NCBI GenBank assembly: GCA_900095095.1
Contig: FMBT01000356.1
Span: 124,001-188,000, forward strand
Direction of reading: 5' to 3'
Source: Fragilariopsis cylindrus CCMP1102
Taxonomy: Eukaryota; Bacillariophyta; Bacillariophyceae; Bacillariales; Bacillariaceae
Length of the DNA stretch: 64,000 nt
Part shown: positions 49,117 to 61,199 of the stretch, piece after piece
How positions within the stretch are numbered: the first letter of the stretch is position 1
Layout of the letters: each line of letters opens with the position of its first letter
The notes under the pieces: generated by a model
Told to the model about the DNA's origin: nothing
Database searches by the model: none
Seen by the model: only the letters and a program-made list of their open reading frames with translations
Made by a program: the position numbers and the translations under genes

Positions 49117-50276
49117 TATGAAGTAGTTGTTGTCCTTGTTGTTGAAAAGCCGTGATGAAAGTCAAGGATGATAAAAGAAGAAAGCTAATATTCAGCATCA
49201 TATTTTTTCCGAAGTTCTAATCGTGTCGTTTGTTGTTGTTGTTGTTGTTATTGTTATTGTCGACGTTGTTGCTGCTGTTGCTGCTGTTGCTGCCTGGATT
49301 TGGTGGGATTACTGTAGATTAAAATTAAGTTTGACAGTATTGATGCTAATGTAACAGTTAGTAGCGATGTTTCAAAGGTGAGTGAAAATGTGAGAGCTGC
49401 TTTTTTTTTTTTTCGTTCGAGTGATCGGTCTTGCCGTTTTTTTTGCGTCTTGTTTTGATTGGTTAAAATGAGAATATTGTGTTGATTGCGCTGTTGATGT
49501 TTTTTGACACCAGCAAACCTGCATGTGTCGTCTTGTGTGAATTTTCAATTTTCGCAGATGGGAACTTTGATAATGAAGTGCGCAAAAAAACTTCGCTTTT
49601 TCGGAAAGTGGGATTAAAAAGAAACTGACGATGACGTCGGCAGCTGCAGGGAGAGTAAGTCGATCAAGTCGAGTCGGAGAATTGAATCACGATGCCGAAT
49701 TAGAAATACTGTAGTTTTGTCGCTACTTCTCCAGCGAGCGCTAACTGCGCGCGTTATGGTTTGAAAATTTAGCCTGTAATTAACACGTTCAACGACGAAA
49801 TTGCAAGAGGATGAGGAAACTTGTACTTTAACCTTATTTTGAGTAGATCTTAATATTTTAAGTTTTAGCTTCCTTGAACAAACGCTAAATTTTCAGTCGA
49901 TACGCGCGTGCAGTTAGCGCTCGTGAGAAGTAGCAACTACAGCTAACAAAATCGATCTTTTTCTGACCGGAAACAATCGAATGATGGGAACTTCTAATCA
50001 ACATAGATCGGAATAGGAATTAACGTATTGTTGAACTATTAGTCTCGTACTGTGATCTTTATCCTATAATTTATTTATATCGTATATTCTTATTGTGTGT
50101 CTCGAGGATCGATAGAGAACTCCTTTTCAGTTAAATTTTATTTCGCGTACGTTTTGTTTTACCTATAAATTGTTAGCACGAGCATCAAATATCGAATGCG
50201 GTTTTACTATTCTTTATCATACATATGTCCTGGCTAGTATCGTTAGAATTATTTTCTAGAGGGGAGAAAATAAAAT
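49117..50276. other. Intergenic region containing a MITE
   Basis: 1.16 kb with no gene. It includes a GTTGTT/GCTGTT-rich stretch (49230-49300) and the inverted-repeat element at 49709-49942. Confidence 0.5.
49709..49942. mobile_element. MITE-like element with ~60-nt inverted arms
   Basis: The left arm (49709-49773) runs CTGTAG...CGCTACTTCTCCAGCG, GAGCGCTAACTGC, GCGCGTTATGG, TTGAAAATTTAGC. The right arm (49882-49941) read in reverse complement gives CTGTAG, TTGCTACTTCTC, ACGAGCGCTAACTGC, ACGCGCGTATC, GACTGAAAATTTAGC. The arms match over almost their full length with small indels and enclose about 108 nt of AT-rich, non-coding sequence. Length, arm quality and lack of coding capacity fit a non-autonomous DNA transposon. 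I could not settle the target-site duplication. Related arm sequence occurs at 60470-60660. Confidence 0.75.
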
Positions 50277-51730
50277 CTACCCAAACTGGCGTGCTGCGAG
50301 TATGAATAGACAAACAAGAGACGACGTGCACATGAAGGTGTAATCTAGGTCTACACGTATCCCGCTACTAGAACTATCCGAGGGCAGTACTGACGATAGA
50401 TCAGAATTGTTATCATCATCATCGTCATCGTCACCACCACCAACAACAATAACAGCGTTGCTATTGTTGTTGTGAGGACAGTCTCGTCCTGTCCAGTCGG
50501 ATGTTGTTGTTGTTGTTTGATCGGTAGTACACGCATTTGTCGAAAATACTTCCGGTACCGATTGCAGATTATCAACATAATGAGATTGTTCGACACAGGG
50601 ACTAAATACCTGATGAGAAAACGTTGTATTCAAACCACACGCCGGTACTGAGGATCCCGCGAAGCTACGCATGGTGGCAATACTAGTATTGGTATTGTGT
50701 ACGACAGGTTCGAGACAATTCGATAAGGGATCGGTCCATGTCTGGAGCGTATAAATCGATTGATTCTAGATCGCGGGTGGTGGCAGTATATTGTTTTGTT
50801 TTCGTCGTCATTGCCATTCATCCTGATCACCAGTTCCGGATCGTAACTTTCCATCCATTTTTGGGTAAGACCACCCGGGTTCGAAAAACACACGGTCGGA
50901 AGAATCGAAGAGGTATTATTATTCGTGGCATTATTGTACGTGTACGACAACAGCGATTCGGACATCGCCAACGTACAACCCTGTGAATGCCCCGTGAGGA
51001 AGGCCGGTGAGGTTGTGCCGATCAGTTCCTTTGCTTATTTCCTCCAATCGTGCAGCTTGGTATCGACACGACCAAATTCCTCACAGGCTGCTTGCATGGC
51101 CGCTTCGGCTGCGGTGCCGGCGAATTCGTAATCGGCAGCCAGACAGGTCGAATACGGATTCGCGTAATTTTCCTCACCCTTTGCTGGATTGGCGGGGTTT
51201 AAATACACACCCATAAATGTGAGCACACGCTCCAATTTGGAGGGATTTTCAAAAAGTACGGCCTGAATCAAACTCCCATTGATACCCTGCGGAATGGGTG
51301 TCACGATGCTTGCGGTCCAGTAATTGGAGATATTGTACTGTGATACATTGTACGGACTTTGAGGAAAGTACGATTCTTTCGCCATGGATGCCAACGCCGT
51401 GGTTGTGAGACCGTGGGATGCCAACAAAATTTCGAGTCGCTGAGATGAAGTAGTCTTATTATTATCCCTCCTGCTGTCATCATTGTCATCCTCTTCGGTT
51501 CGGCGTATCCATGATGATGGTTCCGCAGTAGTTGTTGTTCTACTAGTACTAGTACTACTTGTAGCGGTAGCAGGAGCAGGAGCAAGAACGAGGAGGAAGA
51601 TGGCGATGACACACTGGACTATGCAAGTAGCTTGTCGAAGACGGAGACGACTTGAGACTTGTTGAATGAGGCATGGAGGCGTCAATGGAATCATCAAGTT
51701 GATCTTCTTACAAATTATCATCGTCATCAT
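50277..51730 (-). CDS. Secreted lipase-like alpha/beta-hydrolase
   Basis: The start at 51730 (or 51694, MIPLTPP) gives a signal peptide with CIVQCVIAIFLLVLAPAPAT. The body contains LASHGLTTTALASMAKESYF, TFMGVYLNPANPAKGEENYA and CEEFGRVDTKLHDWRK. It continues AKELIGTTSPAFLTGHSQGC, where GHSQG is the nucleophile elbow of class 3-type lipases. It ends with Cys-rich sequence and a hydrophobic C-terminal segment MCTSSLVCLFILAAR, possibly an anchor. Two defects are seen: an in-frame TAA at 51035-51037, directly between DWRK and AKEL, and a frame change near 50745-50780. The catalytic serine motif would not be translated unless the stop is an error, so the gene may be inactive. Confidence 0.65.
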
Positions 51731-52572
51731 TGTGGGATTTATGAATACTGTATGGTGATTAGATGGCGTATAATCATTTTGTGTTGTGTTGTTTCGATCG
51801 TTATTAATAGCGCCAATCTTATCCCGTTTTTTTTTCCAGCAATAAATCTTGAATATCTCGCACAGTACAAGATCCAAACAAGATCCGGCCCTAATGGATC
51901 CAGGAGATAGCCTTGTGCAAAAGAAACACCAATACATGCGATAAGAACACGGGATGTTGTAAACAACATACACTGTACAGTATTCACTTTAAAAGAAAAC
52001 GAGAACTCTCAAACTACTAATAGAATAAAAAACAGGTTGGACTGAAATAGTTCTACTTAGTCGCGCGTGACTGAGAAATAGTCGCGCATGTAAAGAACAA
52101 TCGTGTCTCAGCGCGTGCGTACAATTACAAAACCTCTTTTTTATTTCATCGACACAATAATTCCTTCTGATTGGAATTAAGTGCGTACTGTACGGTAAAA
52201 TTGGAAAGAGTTTAGAGATTCTTCACAAAGAAGAACGTGAGATAATGACGTTACAAGGAATGCCAAGCAAAAACAATAGGATTATGGCGAAGGAATCTAA
52301 GTGTGAATGTCAATCTAGAACTTCGTCACGAAGAATGGCTTGGAACAATCAGAGAACAACGCCATCTTCGAATGAATCTCCTGCTCACGCCCTCCTGCTG
52401 TCAAAGACACACACGCATACGATTTTTTAGTTTTAATTCAGCGAACGAAGGGAAACGAGAACGAAACTAACATGAATGCCATAAAAAATTGCTTCAGCGT
52501 ATTTAAACAGACACTCCTTACCTCTCAATCACCTATACAAGTACAAGTACAAGTACCGATACATCATCCACC
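51731..52572. other. Divergent promoter region
   Basis: About 840 nt between the lipase-like gene (-) and the small secreted protein gene (+). A short ACAAGT repeat lies at 52537-52554, just upstream of the start at 52573. Confidence 0.5.
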
Positions 52573-52947
52573 ATGAAGTCCTTTCTCTCCTCATCTTTAA
52601 TTGTTGCTTTCGCCATGCCTTTGGCGGAAGGTTTCTCGAGCACTCTCGCAACTACACAAATGAAGACAACCCAAACGGCACAACATTCTTCGCCGCTGGT
52701 TTTGAAATACACTATTATCGGTGGTATTGACGAAAAAGACGATAAGGAGGCGGAAGAAAGTTTCTTTGCTAAAAAGAAATCTGCTGCCGTTAATGGTGGC
52801 CCAGGTGACTTATCTGGTTATCAAGAGAAGGATGATAGTTATTTTTCGGAGGTTGATAATGATTTAAATGTTGATGCGTATGCCAACGGTTCTGTTGGAG
52901 GAATCATGCCTGGATTCCAACTTTCAGGAATGTGCGGAGATGACTAG
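52573..52947 (+). CDS. Small secreted or plastid protein, unknown function
   Basis: Single exon, 124 aa, with a clear signal peptide (MKSFLSSSLIVAFAMPLAEG) followed by FSSTLATTQM, close to the A-x-F plastid pattern. The mature part has GGIDEKDDKEAEESFFAKKK, GGPGDLSGYQEKDDSYFSEV and ends GSVGGIMPGFQLSGMCGDD. No domain recognised. It resembles short diatom proteins with conserved Gly/Asp tails (impression only). The coding end and 3' flank are duplicated downstream (53309-53425). Confidence 0.7.
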   Translation: MKSFLSSSLIVAFAMPLAEGFSSTLATTQMKTTQTAQHSSPLVLKYTIIGGIDEKDDKEAEESFFAKKKSAAVNGGPGDLSGYQEKDDSYFSEVDNDLNVDAYANGSVGGIMPGFQLSGMCGDD

Positions 52948-53425
52948 ATTAAAAACAACGAAGATAAACTGTCATGCCTTTCCCATTCAATTCAAATTCA
53001 ATTCCACTCGCTTGCATTTCAATGGAGATGCCATAGCAACTGTAGGGACGCACGCACGCACACATGATAAACAAAGACTCTACGTATTGGACGACTCATC
53101 TGACTTCAGATGCGACCAAAGTAGTATGAAACGAAGAGTAATTTGAAAATTTGCCCAACGGCAAAGCGTTAGCGAACAAACACCAAAAACACAAGATATC
53201 ATTTAACATGTAAATTAAATTAAAGTAAATTCTATATATAATGATTATAACCCAAACGTCTTTTCTATTTATGTATTTATTTTCTTGTACAACTTTTCAC
53301 TTGTATTCAACTTTCAGGAATTTGCCAAGATGACTAGGTTAAAGCAATGGGATATCCAGCAGGCCTTTCAATTCATTCTACTCGTTTGCATTTCAATAAA
53401 GATTCCATAACAACTCTAGGGACCA
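52918..53425 (+). repeat. Direct duplication of gene 3' end and flank
   Basis: Copy 1 (52918-53048) and copy 2 (53309-53425) share CAACTTTCAGGAAT, GATGACTAG followed by A/G-TTAAA, CATTTCAAT and CATAGCAACT/CATAACAACT in the same order, about 390 nt apart. The second copy contains the last codons (LSGICQDD in place of LSGMCGDD) and stop of the small secreted protein gene but no upstream coding part. Confidence 0.8.
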
Positions 53426-53809
53426 CAAGGTATCATCTCTCATTTCGGACTAAAATCAAATTCTATAATTGTAATACTACTTTATTCCTTTTTTTCAGAA
53501 CATTATCCGTGTATTCTACTAGTAACGTATTTTTTGTGTATTATGATATATTGTTTGAAAAACGAAGAAATAGCGACTGTATTCAACACCTACATAATTA
53601 ACGTAACAGTATTCAGTCGTTTGCAAGTCCATAGAAGACTATCTACAATGTACTTAAAAACCAAAATGTTTTCCCTATTATATATTTGGTATATTACACA
53701 TATCATATTATGTATTGCTAGACGGTAGTACTTTTGTGCAGCACAACAATATCACCCGCACTATTGACTGTGTCATATTATGTTGCAGCTACCCATGTTA
53801 GAAGAACTA
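53426..53809. other. Convergent intergenic spacer
   Basis: AT-rich spacer beyond the duplicated segment up to the 3' end of the alpha/beta-hydrolase gene. The open frame at 53534-53728 is AT-rich and not convincing. Confidence 0.4.
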
Positions 53810-54693
53810 TCACTCAGATTTGGTATTAGCATTCGTACTTTCTTCGTTGACATAAAGTTGAACCTTCCCATCTTTTACTACATCCAAATCAAACTGTGTT
53901 CTAGTTAGTTTCCCATCGTCAATGATATCATCCGCAAAGATTTGAATTGATTTACTAACAGCAGGGATAACCCATCCACCTTCTTTACCTTTTGGACAAA
54001 TAAAACCCATACATCCGTTATCTGTAAAGATACAATGTGTAATCGTATTATCTTCGTTATCGATTCTATACAGTACACGATGATTGGGTGAACTTAGTTC
54101 ATATGCAGCTTTAGCTGCATTATTAACAGATACAGAACATGTTGTCTTCTCAAATCCCCAATTTAAAGTAGGGATTGATGGATTAATCTTCATTTTCTTA
54201 GTGATCTTGAATGGACTAAGAAAGACTAATCCATTGGGTTGTGGTACGACATTTGGTAATGCATTTACAATCCCCTGACCAGAAGCACTGTGACCACCAA
54301 AAAGAATAATTGGATCGGGTGTGTCCACACAAGCTGGGATGATGTCCTGGATTTGTGTAACGATAGTGTTGTAATAACGTATCCATGGACCTTCTTGTAA
54401 CTTGACTGGATTACCGGGTGTGGCATCTGACACAAGCGCTACGATACGATGCCTGTTGAAATTGTACTACCAAGTGCATTGTAATCGTTAACACTCATAG
54501 CGGTTCCAACTCCAAAGATATAAACCGATTCACATGCGGCAGGGACGGACGAATCGTAAAAATATTTGTATTCTCCAGTTTTTTTAATCTTACCTCTTTT
54601 GGACACGATTGTTGTCGTTGAGTTATTAGCGATGGTTGATGAGAGCATCACCGAGAGAAGAAGAATTGCTGCCACTTTTGAGGACATCATCAT
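53810..54693 (-). CDS. Secreted alpha/beta-hydrolase-like protein
   Basis: Signal peptide at the start (MMMSSKVAAILLLSVMLSST). The protein continues YKYFYDSSVPAACESVYIFG, NDYNALGSTIST, HRIVALVSDATPGNPVKLQE, YYNTIVTQIQDIIPACVDTP, then ILFGGHSASGQGIVNAL, where GHSASG is the nucleophile-elbow serine of the hydrolase fold, and GLVFLSPFKITKK. The layout resembles chlorophyllase/PHB-depolymerase-type hydrolases, but substrate is unknown. One base is missing near 54445-54453, between the two open halves. Predicted ~294 aa. The C-terminal ~50 residues are hydrophilic. Confidence 0.72.
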
Positions 54694-56264
54694 TATATCT
54701 TTCGATCTTGTCTTATTATTATTTCGTGAAGTAAGTGAGGTTAATCGATGATCTGATTGGAGACGTCAAGTATTATGTTTGCTCTTGGCTGTGCTGTTTG
54801 ATTGTGATGAATTATCCACACACAAGGAACGCTTTTTGCTACAACTGAAATTTTGTTACGCATACATAGTGAACGATAAACGCTTCCCTCGCTTGCACAA
54901 GTCACTGAAGTACTGATACATTGGCTGAATAGCGAAAAGGCAGTCGTTGTTTTTTCTTATCGGTGGTGGTGCGGGTTGTGTCATGTCACCGTGGTTGGCA
55001 CGATATTCCTTATAATAATACGTTGAATGTTGATGCGAAAGATATGATTGGAGTTCAGTATGGGTAAATCCTATTTTAGTCTACACACTTACTTATGCTA
55101 TCAATAAATGAAGTGAAAATTATAAATAATGCACATACAGATTTTGTAGAAGAAAGTTCTCTTTCATTGAGTCTACTGCATGTAAGTAATTGATTTTGTT
55201 GACCGTTCAGCATTATTTGCGAATCAACGCGCCAAAATAAAATTCTTTTGAAAATTTCAAAGAGAAGACTCACTCACAAAACTTCAATTTGTGTTTTAGT
55301 TTGGAAACGACTAACTCATGTCTCCAAAAACATGGCCTAGCTCATAAAAGAGAGTAAGTCGTCTTTACGTGATATCTCTACCACAAAATGTTACAGCTAA
55401 TTGGTGTACATGCATTTATTGTTCAGCTTGTAGATAATAATAGTAGCTCATATCATTTTAGTACTACTATTTTCCTGCAGTATGCACGCATCGCCTACTG
55501 AGCTGCCTCCACACATAGCTACTGCAAGGCAATGTGAATTGTAAGAAAATGTTATGGGCAGATGTGATCTTGCTGTTATGCATGCTTGGTACTATCACAG
55601 GTGTAGGCCCTGGAAACTATCACTATCTACTGACACCATGATGTGTGGTGTGCTCTGAGCATTGATCAATTGGTATTAAGCCAGAAAAACTTGCATGGAC
55701 CTTCCCAGCATCCAGTTGATCATCACTTGACCAAAATAATTTTCATTGGTATCATTTTTTATACCAAATTCTATAGTGGAGTTTGGTCATGGAGATAAAT
55801 ATTTCCAGATGACTTTATGGTGCACCGAAATACCACCCAATCATTCATCCCATACACATAGGGAGTGGATCAAAGGGTCATGATTTTTCATACATACCAT
55901 AATATTCTTACCTCCAGAAACAAACATTGTATTTTGACCAACATGTCATATTTCCATGCCATAAAAATAGCATTCAGATGATAGAGTCTACCAAAATATA
56001 AAAAAAGGAATTGGGCCATGGTTTGAGCAAACAGACACCATTCATATATTCATCTGATGAAAATACATCAAAAATACTTGGAACATTGCTATATTGGTGA
56101 GTATAATGGGGCGGGGAACAAAAGAATAGACTAAAAATTGCCAAAAAATAGATCTGTTGGAAAAGCATTTGAGAGATGCCTCCGCGCCCGTACCAGGTAT
56201 TTTGATCCTGAATACAATATCTAGACATCCACCTATTGAATATAGGGTTTTGATTGAAAAAGTC
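54694..56264. other. Gene-poor region
   Basis: 1.57 kb with no supported gene. Composition from 55470 on resembles decayed mobile-element DNA leading into the copia fragment. Confidence 0.4.
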
Positions 56265-56273
56265 ATTTTCACC

Positions 56274-56730
56274 ATGTATGATTATCTAGAAGGCATCCTG
56301 GCTTAAGCACCAGATGATGTTAATGGGGAGGATGTAACTTCTGCAAGCAGCAATCTTTTCCAAGTGGATGAAGCATGCAGGAAACTTGACACATCAACAG
56401 CGGACACCTTCCATCGTTTCGTTGCCAGGTTTCTGTATGTAGCAAAGAGGGCAAGATCTGATCTACAAGTGTCAGTTGCTTTCCTATGTAAACGAGTTAA
56501 AGCCAAACATAGGAGAATGGAAGAAGCTCAGAAGGCTGGTGCGGTATGTGCGTGCTACAATCCATCTTCCTCTCATCATTGGATCAGACGGTTCAGGTAA
56601 CATGGTATGGAGTATCAATGCTTCAATCGCAGTTCACATGGACATGAAGAGACTGCACAGAATTATTATTCTTGGCACGACGGACAACGTGATACGTTTA
56701 TACATAAAAAAAGGAGGAGAAACTTCATAA
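56274..56730 (+). mobile_element. Copia-type retrotransposon fragment (end of RT into RNase H)
   Basis: The + strand reads MYDYLEGILA-stop-APDDVN and continues ADTFHRFVARFLYVAKRARS, DLQVSVAFLCKRVKA in frame. After a frame change it reads IGEWKKLRRLVRYVRATIHL, PLIIGSDGSGNMVWSINASI and AVHMDMK. This is the Ty1/copia polyprotein region from the reverse-transcriptase end to RNase H. It has an internal stop, at least one frameshift and no LTRs that I can see, so it is a dead remnant. Confidence 0.8.
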
Positions 56731-57052
56731 AAACCTACTAACTTATGTATCTTAATACTGTAGAAACAATTTAGACATAATCCACGTTATTATTGATCTT
56801 TTATTTTTATTTCTTATTGAATGAGCACACACATGTTTTATTAATTCTTTCTTGTTGCCTTCTTATACAACACGAAGAGATTACATTTACTGCTACGATA
56901 TGGATCTATGCAACTATGTGTACTATATTATATTTCTTGTTCGAGGCATCATGATCGATCCATTCTCATCATTATTTTCACCATTCTTACTCTTTGTTTG
57001 TTCTTATTCTTATTCTTGTTCATCATCAGCAATTAGTACAATGTGGTGTCCC
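56731..57052. other. AT-rich spacer
   Basis: Spacer between the copia fragment and the 3' end of the 741-aa protein gene; nothing recognised. Confidence 0.4.
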
Positions 57053-59926
57053 TTAAAAAGGAGGAAACATGGTCGAGGAGGAAATCAAAGCATCAATAGC
57101 CTCTTGCTCAGGACAAAGATCATTGCCTTTATCGCTGTCAATATCAACGATGTACGTGTTGCTGCCAACGTCACCATAGCCGGTAGAGCCAACATGTAAG
57201 TACTTATCGCTACTACAAACAAGCTGACGGACGCCATCTTCGACCTTCAAATCAGGACGAAGGTATCCGAAAATTCCCAATTCTTCATTTGGATCGGCTA
57301 ACCCAGCGATGACGAAAGGTTCATCAGGATCAGGAAGCCGGGTGAAACCGTCAGTTGTGACGTACTTCCAAATTGAACCACAGTCAAGTCCGACGCATTT
57401 TGATAGATCATCTGCATCGGCATACATGACATTGAAACCGAATTCGTATGGGCTTAAAGGTTGACTGGTCACTCCGAGCTATATAAAAGAAATATCGTTG
57501 AAACTTGACGTGAGATTTTAAGATGGACAACTAACATTCAATTAGGACACATGTAGATACACACATACACATACACACACACACACACACGATCTTCCTT
57601 ACAATGTTAAGTAAGATCGTAAGAACGATGTAAACAAAAGTATCAAAGACGCGTTCAGTAATCAAATTTCCTTCGGCAACAATAGCAGCTACAGATGGAA
57701 TCGAAGAAATAAAATCCTTCAAAGACAAAAAAATTAAATTGGATAAGTCAAGAGTTCCAATGAAGACCTTCCCTCCACACTCGGTAGCACTCCAAATGTA
57801 TACAGATAATTCATTCTGGAACCGTGGGATGAATTGCTGACAGCTATCATCATTGGTATCGCAGATGAAACATTCTTGGGGATATCCAATTTCCCGACCT
57901 TCAAATATATTAGCTGGTAACTCCGGTCGCAACTCTGGAATTCCACTAAAAGCTCCATCAAGACCTGCACCACGTAATTGCTGGTATAAAAATCCTGACA
58001 AAGAACAATACAAGACTTTGCCGTCATCGAGAGGTTCTATAGTTCCAGCAGATCCGACATTGGTATCTCTGATGGCAAGAAATTCTTTCGCCTCAATTTC
58101 TTTCGGAGTATTGACACACAGATCAGAAAGTTCACCAGAATAAAAGCTTGGAATTAGATCGAAATTGCCATAACGCAAATCGGTAAATTTTTCTCCTAAA
58201 GCATTGATTCGGTCGTATGGACCATTCTTTTGCGTAGGTAGACCACCATTGAATAAGTCTTCAGGGATCGCGACGACGTAGTACGCCTTGCTTGAGCTTG
58301 TGTCGAGTTTAAAATCCCATGTCAATGATGGGCCTTTGTCAACAATAACAGGAATCGGTGGACTTGTTGGATCATTTGGATCGTATACATATACAACAGC
58401 AGACGGTGGTGGATTCCCTGTTCCACCTCCAAGACTATCGCTGAAGACAGCAAAAACAATCCTATCTTTTCCGCCATTGAAATACGAATTACCACCACAT
58501 ACTGAACCTACAGTCAGGAATAGGAAAAACAAAACAAAACAAAATAGCATACATATATATATATATATATATATATGAGATATAGTAGATTGCATAAAAT
58601 ATGTAGGTAGAAATGCTGTGTACGACAAGCGCCCATACAAGACAAATACAAGAAAAAATTAAAACGAACCTTCTAAGCGTCGGACTGAACGAATAGTTGT
58701 ACCTGGTACAACAGTATTCGACACTGAATTTGGACCCACGAGGACTTCCTTCGTTACGATATTTGTTGTACATGCACCAATATTATCACTTGCGTCCTCA
58801 AAACTCTCAACGTAGATCGTGTATTTGAATAACGATGCCTCTGTGTTCGTTAAATCACCAAAAATTAATTCGACACTATCAAGTGCACCAGTTGTATCAT
58901 CAAAATTAATCTTCCAAACTTCCGCAGCACGTAGACCAACGAAGAATTCATTGATTTTTACTTTCGCAATAATTTCTTGGTCACCATATTCCGGGATGTT
59001 CCAGGGATGTTCAGGTTTACTAGGTGTTCGTGCGATAGCACTTTCAGCGCCCTTGGTAAAGATATATGATAAAACAACAGCAACAACAACAGCAACGGTA
59101 TTAGTAACCAGAACAGATATGATCAGTGATACGTACGGTACAATGGATGCAATACAATAGGATTCGTTCTATTTTCGAATATAAAAACGTGTTTTATTTT
59201 ATAAATACTTACTGCCGATTGTACAATCACACAAACTTCACGTTCTTCCCCACGAAATAATTTGTTGGTACAATCACCACCCCATGCATATTTGTTGAGA
59301 CCATCCTCATCCTCATTGGTACTAGCAACATCGACCAATTCAGATTCAGATTTGTTTCTCCTCTTCTTATCCTCCTTTTCTCCCTTTTTATTTTTACTAC
59401 TTTTCCTACTCTTTTTCGAACTCTTCTTTTTTTCCAAGAAACCCTATTGCGTTCAACCGATTCATTTTGCATAACATGTATGTATGATGTATGACGAGGA
59501 AACGAAACCAACAAAAAACAACATGATATATAATATATGAGAAAATTGAGTACCAAGAGAAAGAGAGATGGAAAGAAAAACTTGTATACGACAAAACATA
59601 ACAAAAAGGTAATGAAAAAACTAAACTAAACAAGAACATCTTACCTTGCATTTCCCATCTGGGAATCGCTTTACTTTGAACGGAGAACACCGGGGAAGGA
59701 AACCTGGTTCTTCCTCGAACCCTGCTGCTGCTGCTGCTGGAAAGCCTCGCTCGGCTACGCAAGTGTAGCTGAGCGTAGACATCATTGCTGCAGTTGGTTC
59801 CTGTCCCTGTAGAGCAAGTAATTCTTCACCAACACACGTCATATTGATATCCTCCATACCTTTAGTGAACATTGACATAGGAAGAACCGTAGGATTACCC
59901 GTGTTTGTCTTGTTGGCGGTGGGCAT
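57053..59926 (-). CDS. Five-exon protein of unknown function (741 aa)
   Basis: Exons 59645-59926, 59213-59443, 58670-59051, 57603-58507 and 57053-57478 are all bounded by GT-AG and stay in one frame for 742 codons, which strongly supports the model. Exon 1 includes DINMTCVGEELLALQGQEPT; exon 2 opens with a Lys-rich KKSSKKSRKSSKNKKGEKED. Exon 3 has PWNIPEYGDQEIIAKVKINE; exon 4 GNSYFNGGKDRIVFAVFSDS, PSLTWDFKLDTSSSKAYYVV and a hydrophobic VFDTFVYIVLTILLNI near its end. Exon 5 reads GSIWKYVTTDGFTRLPDPDE. No domain recognised; several cysteines suggest an extracellular or lumenal protein. The true 5' end is uncertain: the frame is open upstream of 59926 and could gain a signal-like segment (FDYCIALTGLLH). 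Confidence 0.75.
58549..58575. repeat. TA microsatellite in intron
   Basis: (TA)n run inside the third intron of the 741-aa protein gene. A (CA)n run at about 57559-57590 lies in its fourth intron. Confidence 0.85.
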
Positions 59927-61199
59927 ACCAACTACTTTCTTTGTATGCAGTAGCCCCGTAAGGGCAATACAATAGTCGAAAAGGAAACCATCATCTCTTT
60001 CTCTGTTTCTCTCTCCTCTCTCTCTCTCTCTTCTCTTTATTATATCAAATGTGATAATATACACCGTTCCGTTTCCGACCAAAAAAATAGTCTTGCATTG
60101 TAGCAGCAAAGAGCGAAGCGTTGACGCTACAGTAGAGGTGAAAAAAAACTTTGTGTCTACACATTTAACCTATTGTCTATGATGAATAGTTTCCTCTTTT
60201 AGCGCTAAACCAAAAAACATTGCAACTATACGCGGATACGGTACTGAATTTTAATTAAAACAGAAGGCTATTCGACCCCTGGAAGTAGCGTAAGTAGACG
60301 TTTGCTGCTTTTTATAAGTAAAGGCCAATACCGTTACTTTTAGAATATTGAAGTTCTTTATTATTTCTTCAACTCATAAAAGTATGATCAATAAATAAAA
60401 CTGATTGAGCCTGAATAAGCAATAAAATAATGAATCGCCTTCATCACACTTGTAAATGAATGTAATAAGCTAAAAAAAAATGAACGCGCTATCGCCTGGA
60501 AATTAGCGCTTGTATAAGAAGGAAGAGTGATCAAAACTTCAAAATCTATTTATTTTTTTAATTCCTGTCGATGAATAGATATTAAGGTTGTAGCGTGGTT
60601 TCGCTCTTAATTTTCAAACGATAGACTGATGCGCGTTTAGCGCTAGCTGGAGAAGTATCTATATAATAGATACTATTCATTATTACTGACCCCGTCTTGA
60701 GAATGAAAGAAAGTCCCTTTTGATAGTATGCAAACAAACTTAGTTACATAAATCTGTATAGAGAAATAGTGATTACAAAGCTATAAGAAATAGTACAATA
60801 TATGCACATCATTCAAGTAACGTTGCACATTGCCTTATTGTTAAAATGAAATTTACGATTATATAGATAATTATTTCCTATGCCAAATATGTATTATCAA
60901 CGCAATATTTTAAATATGCATTTTAGTTATTCACAAAAAACTTATCTTAAAATTCTATTCTATACATACATACAGCTAATTATTCCACAATATGTCAATG
61001 TAATTCGATGCTAATTTATATTAGACCATTGTTCAACCACAAAAACAAGGAATTTGCTTGTAGTGTGGATGATTCAATTTTTCTAGTCCACATTCTTACT
61101 ATTTGATGCTTCGAAGTCCATTCAGAAAATATGATAATGCGCAGTAGCCTTCGTCGAGTTGATAAAGTGCACAATGCCCCCCTGATTTGATCCAAACGT
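59927..61199. other. Intergenic region with MITE-like arms
   Basis: 1.27 kb; (CT)n tract at about 60003-60038. Two arm-like copies related to the 49.7-kb element lie near 60470-60520 and 60604-60656. No gene. Confidence 0.5.
60470..60660. repeat. Sequences related to the 49.7-kb MITE arms
   Basis: 60604-60656 contains AATTTTCAAACGATA, GCGCGTTTAGCGCTAGCTGG and AGAAGTA, aligning to the reverse complement of the left arm at 49.7 kb. 60470-60520 (GCTAAA...ACGCGC...TTAGCGCTTGT..AGAAG) is a weaker copy in the same orientation. Confidence 0.6.
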
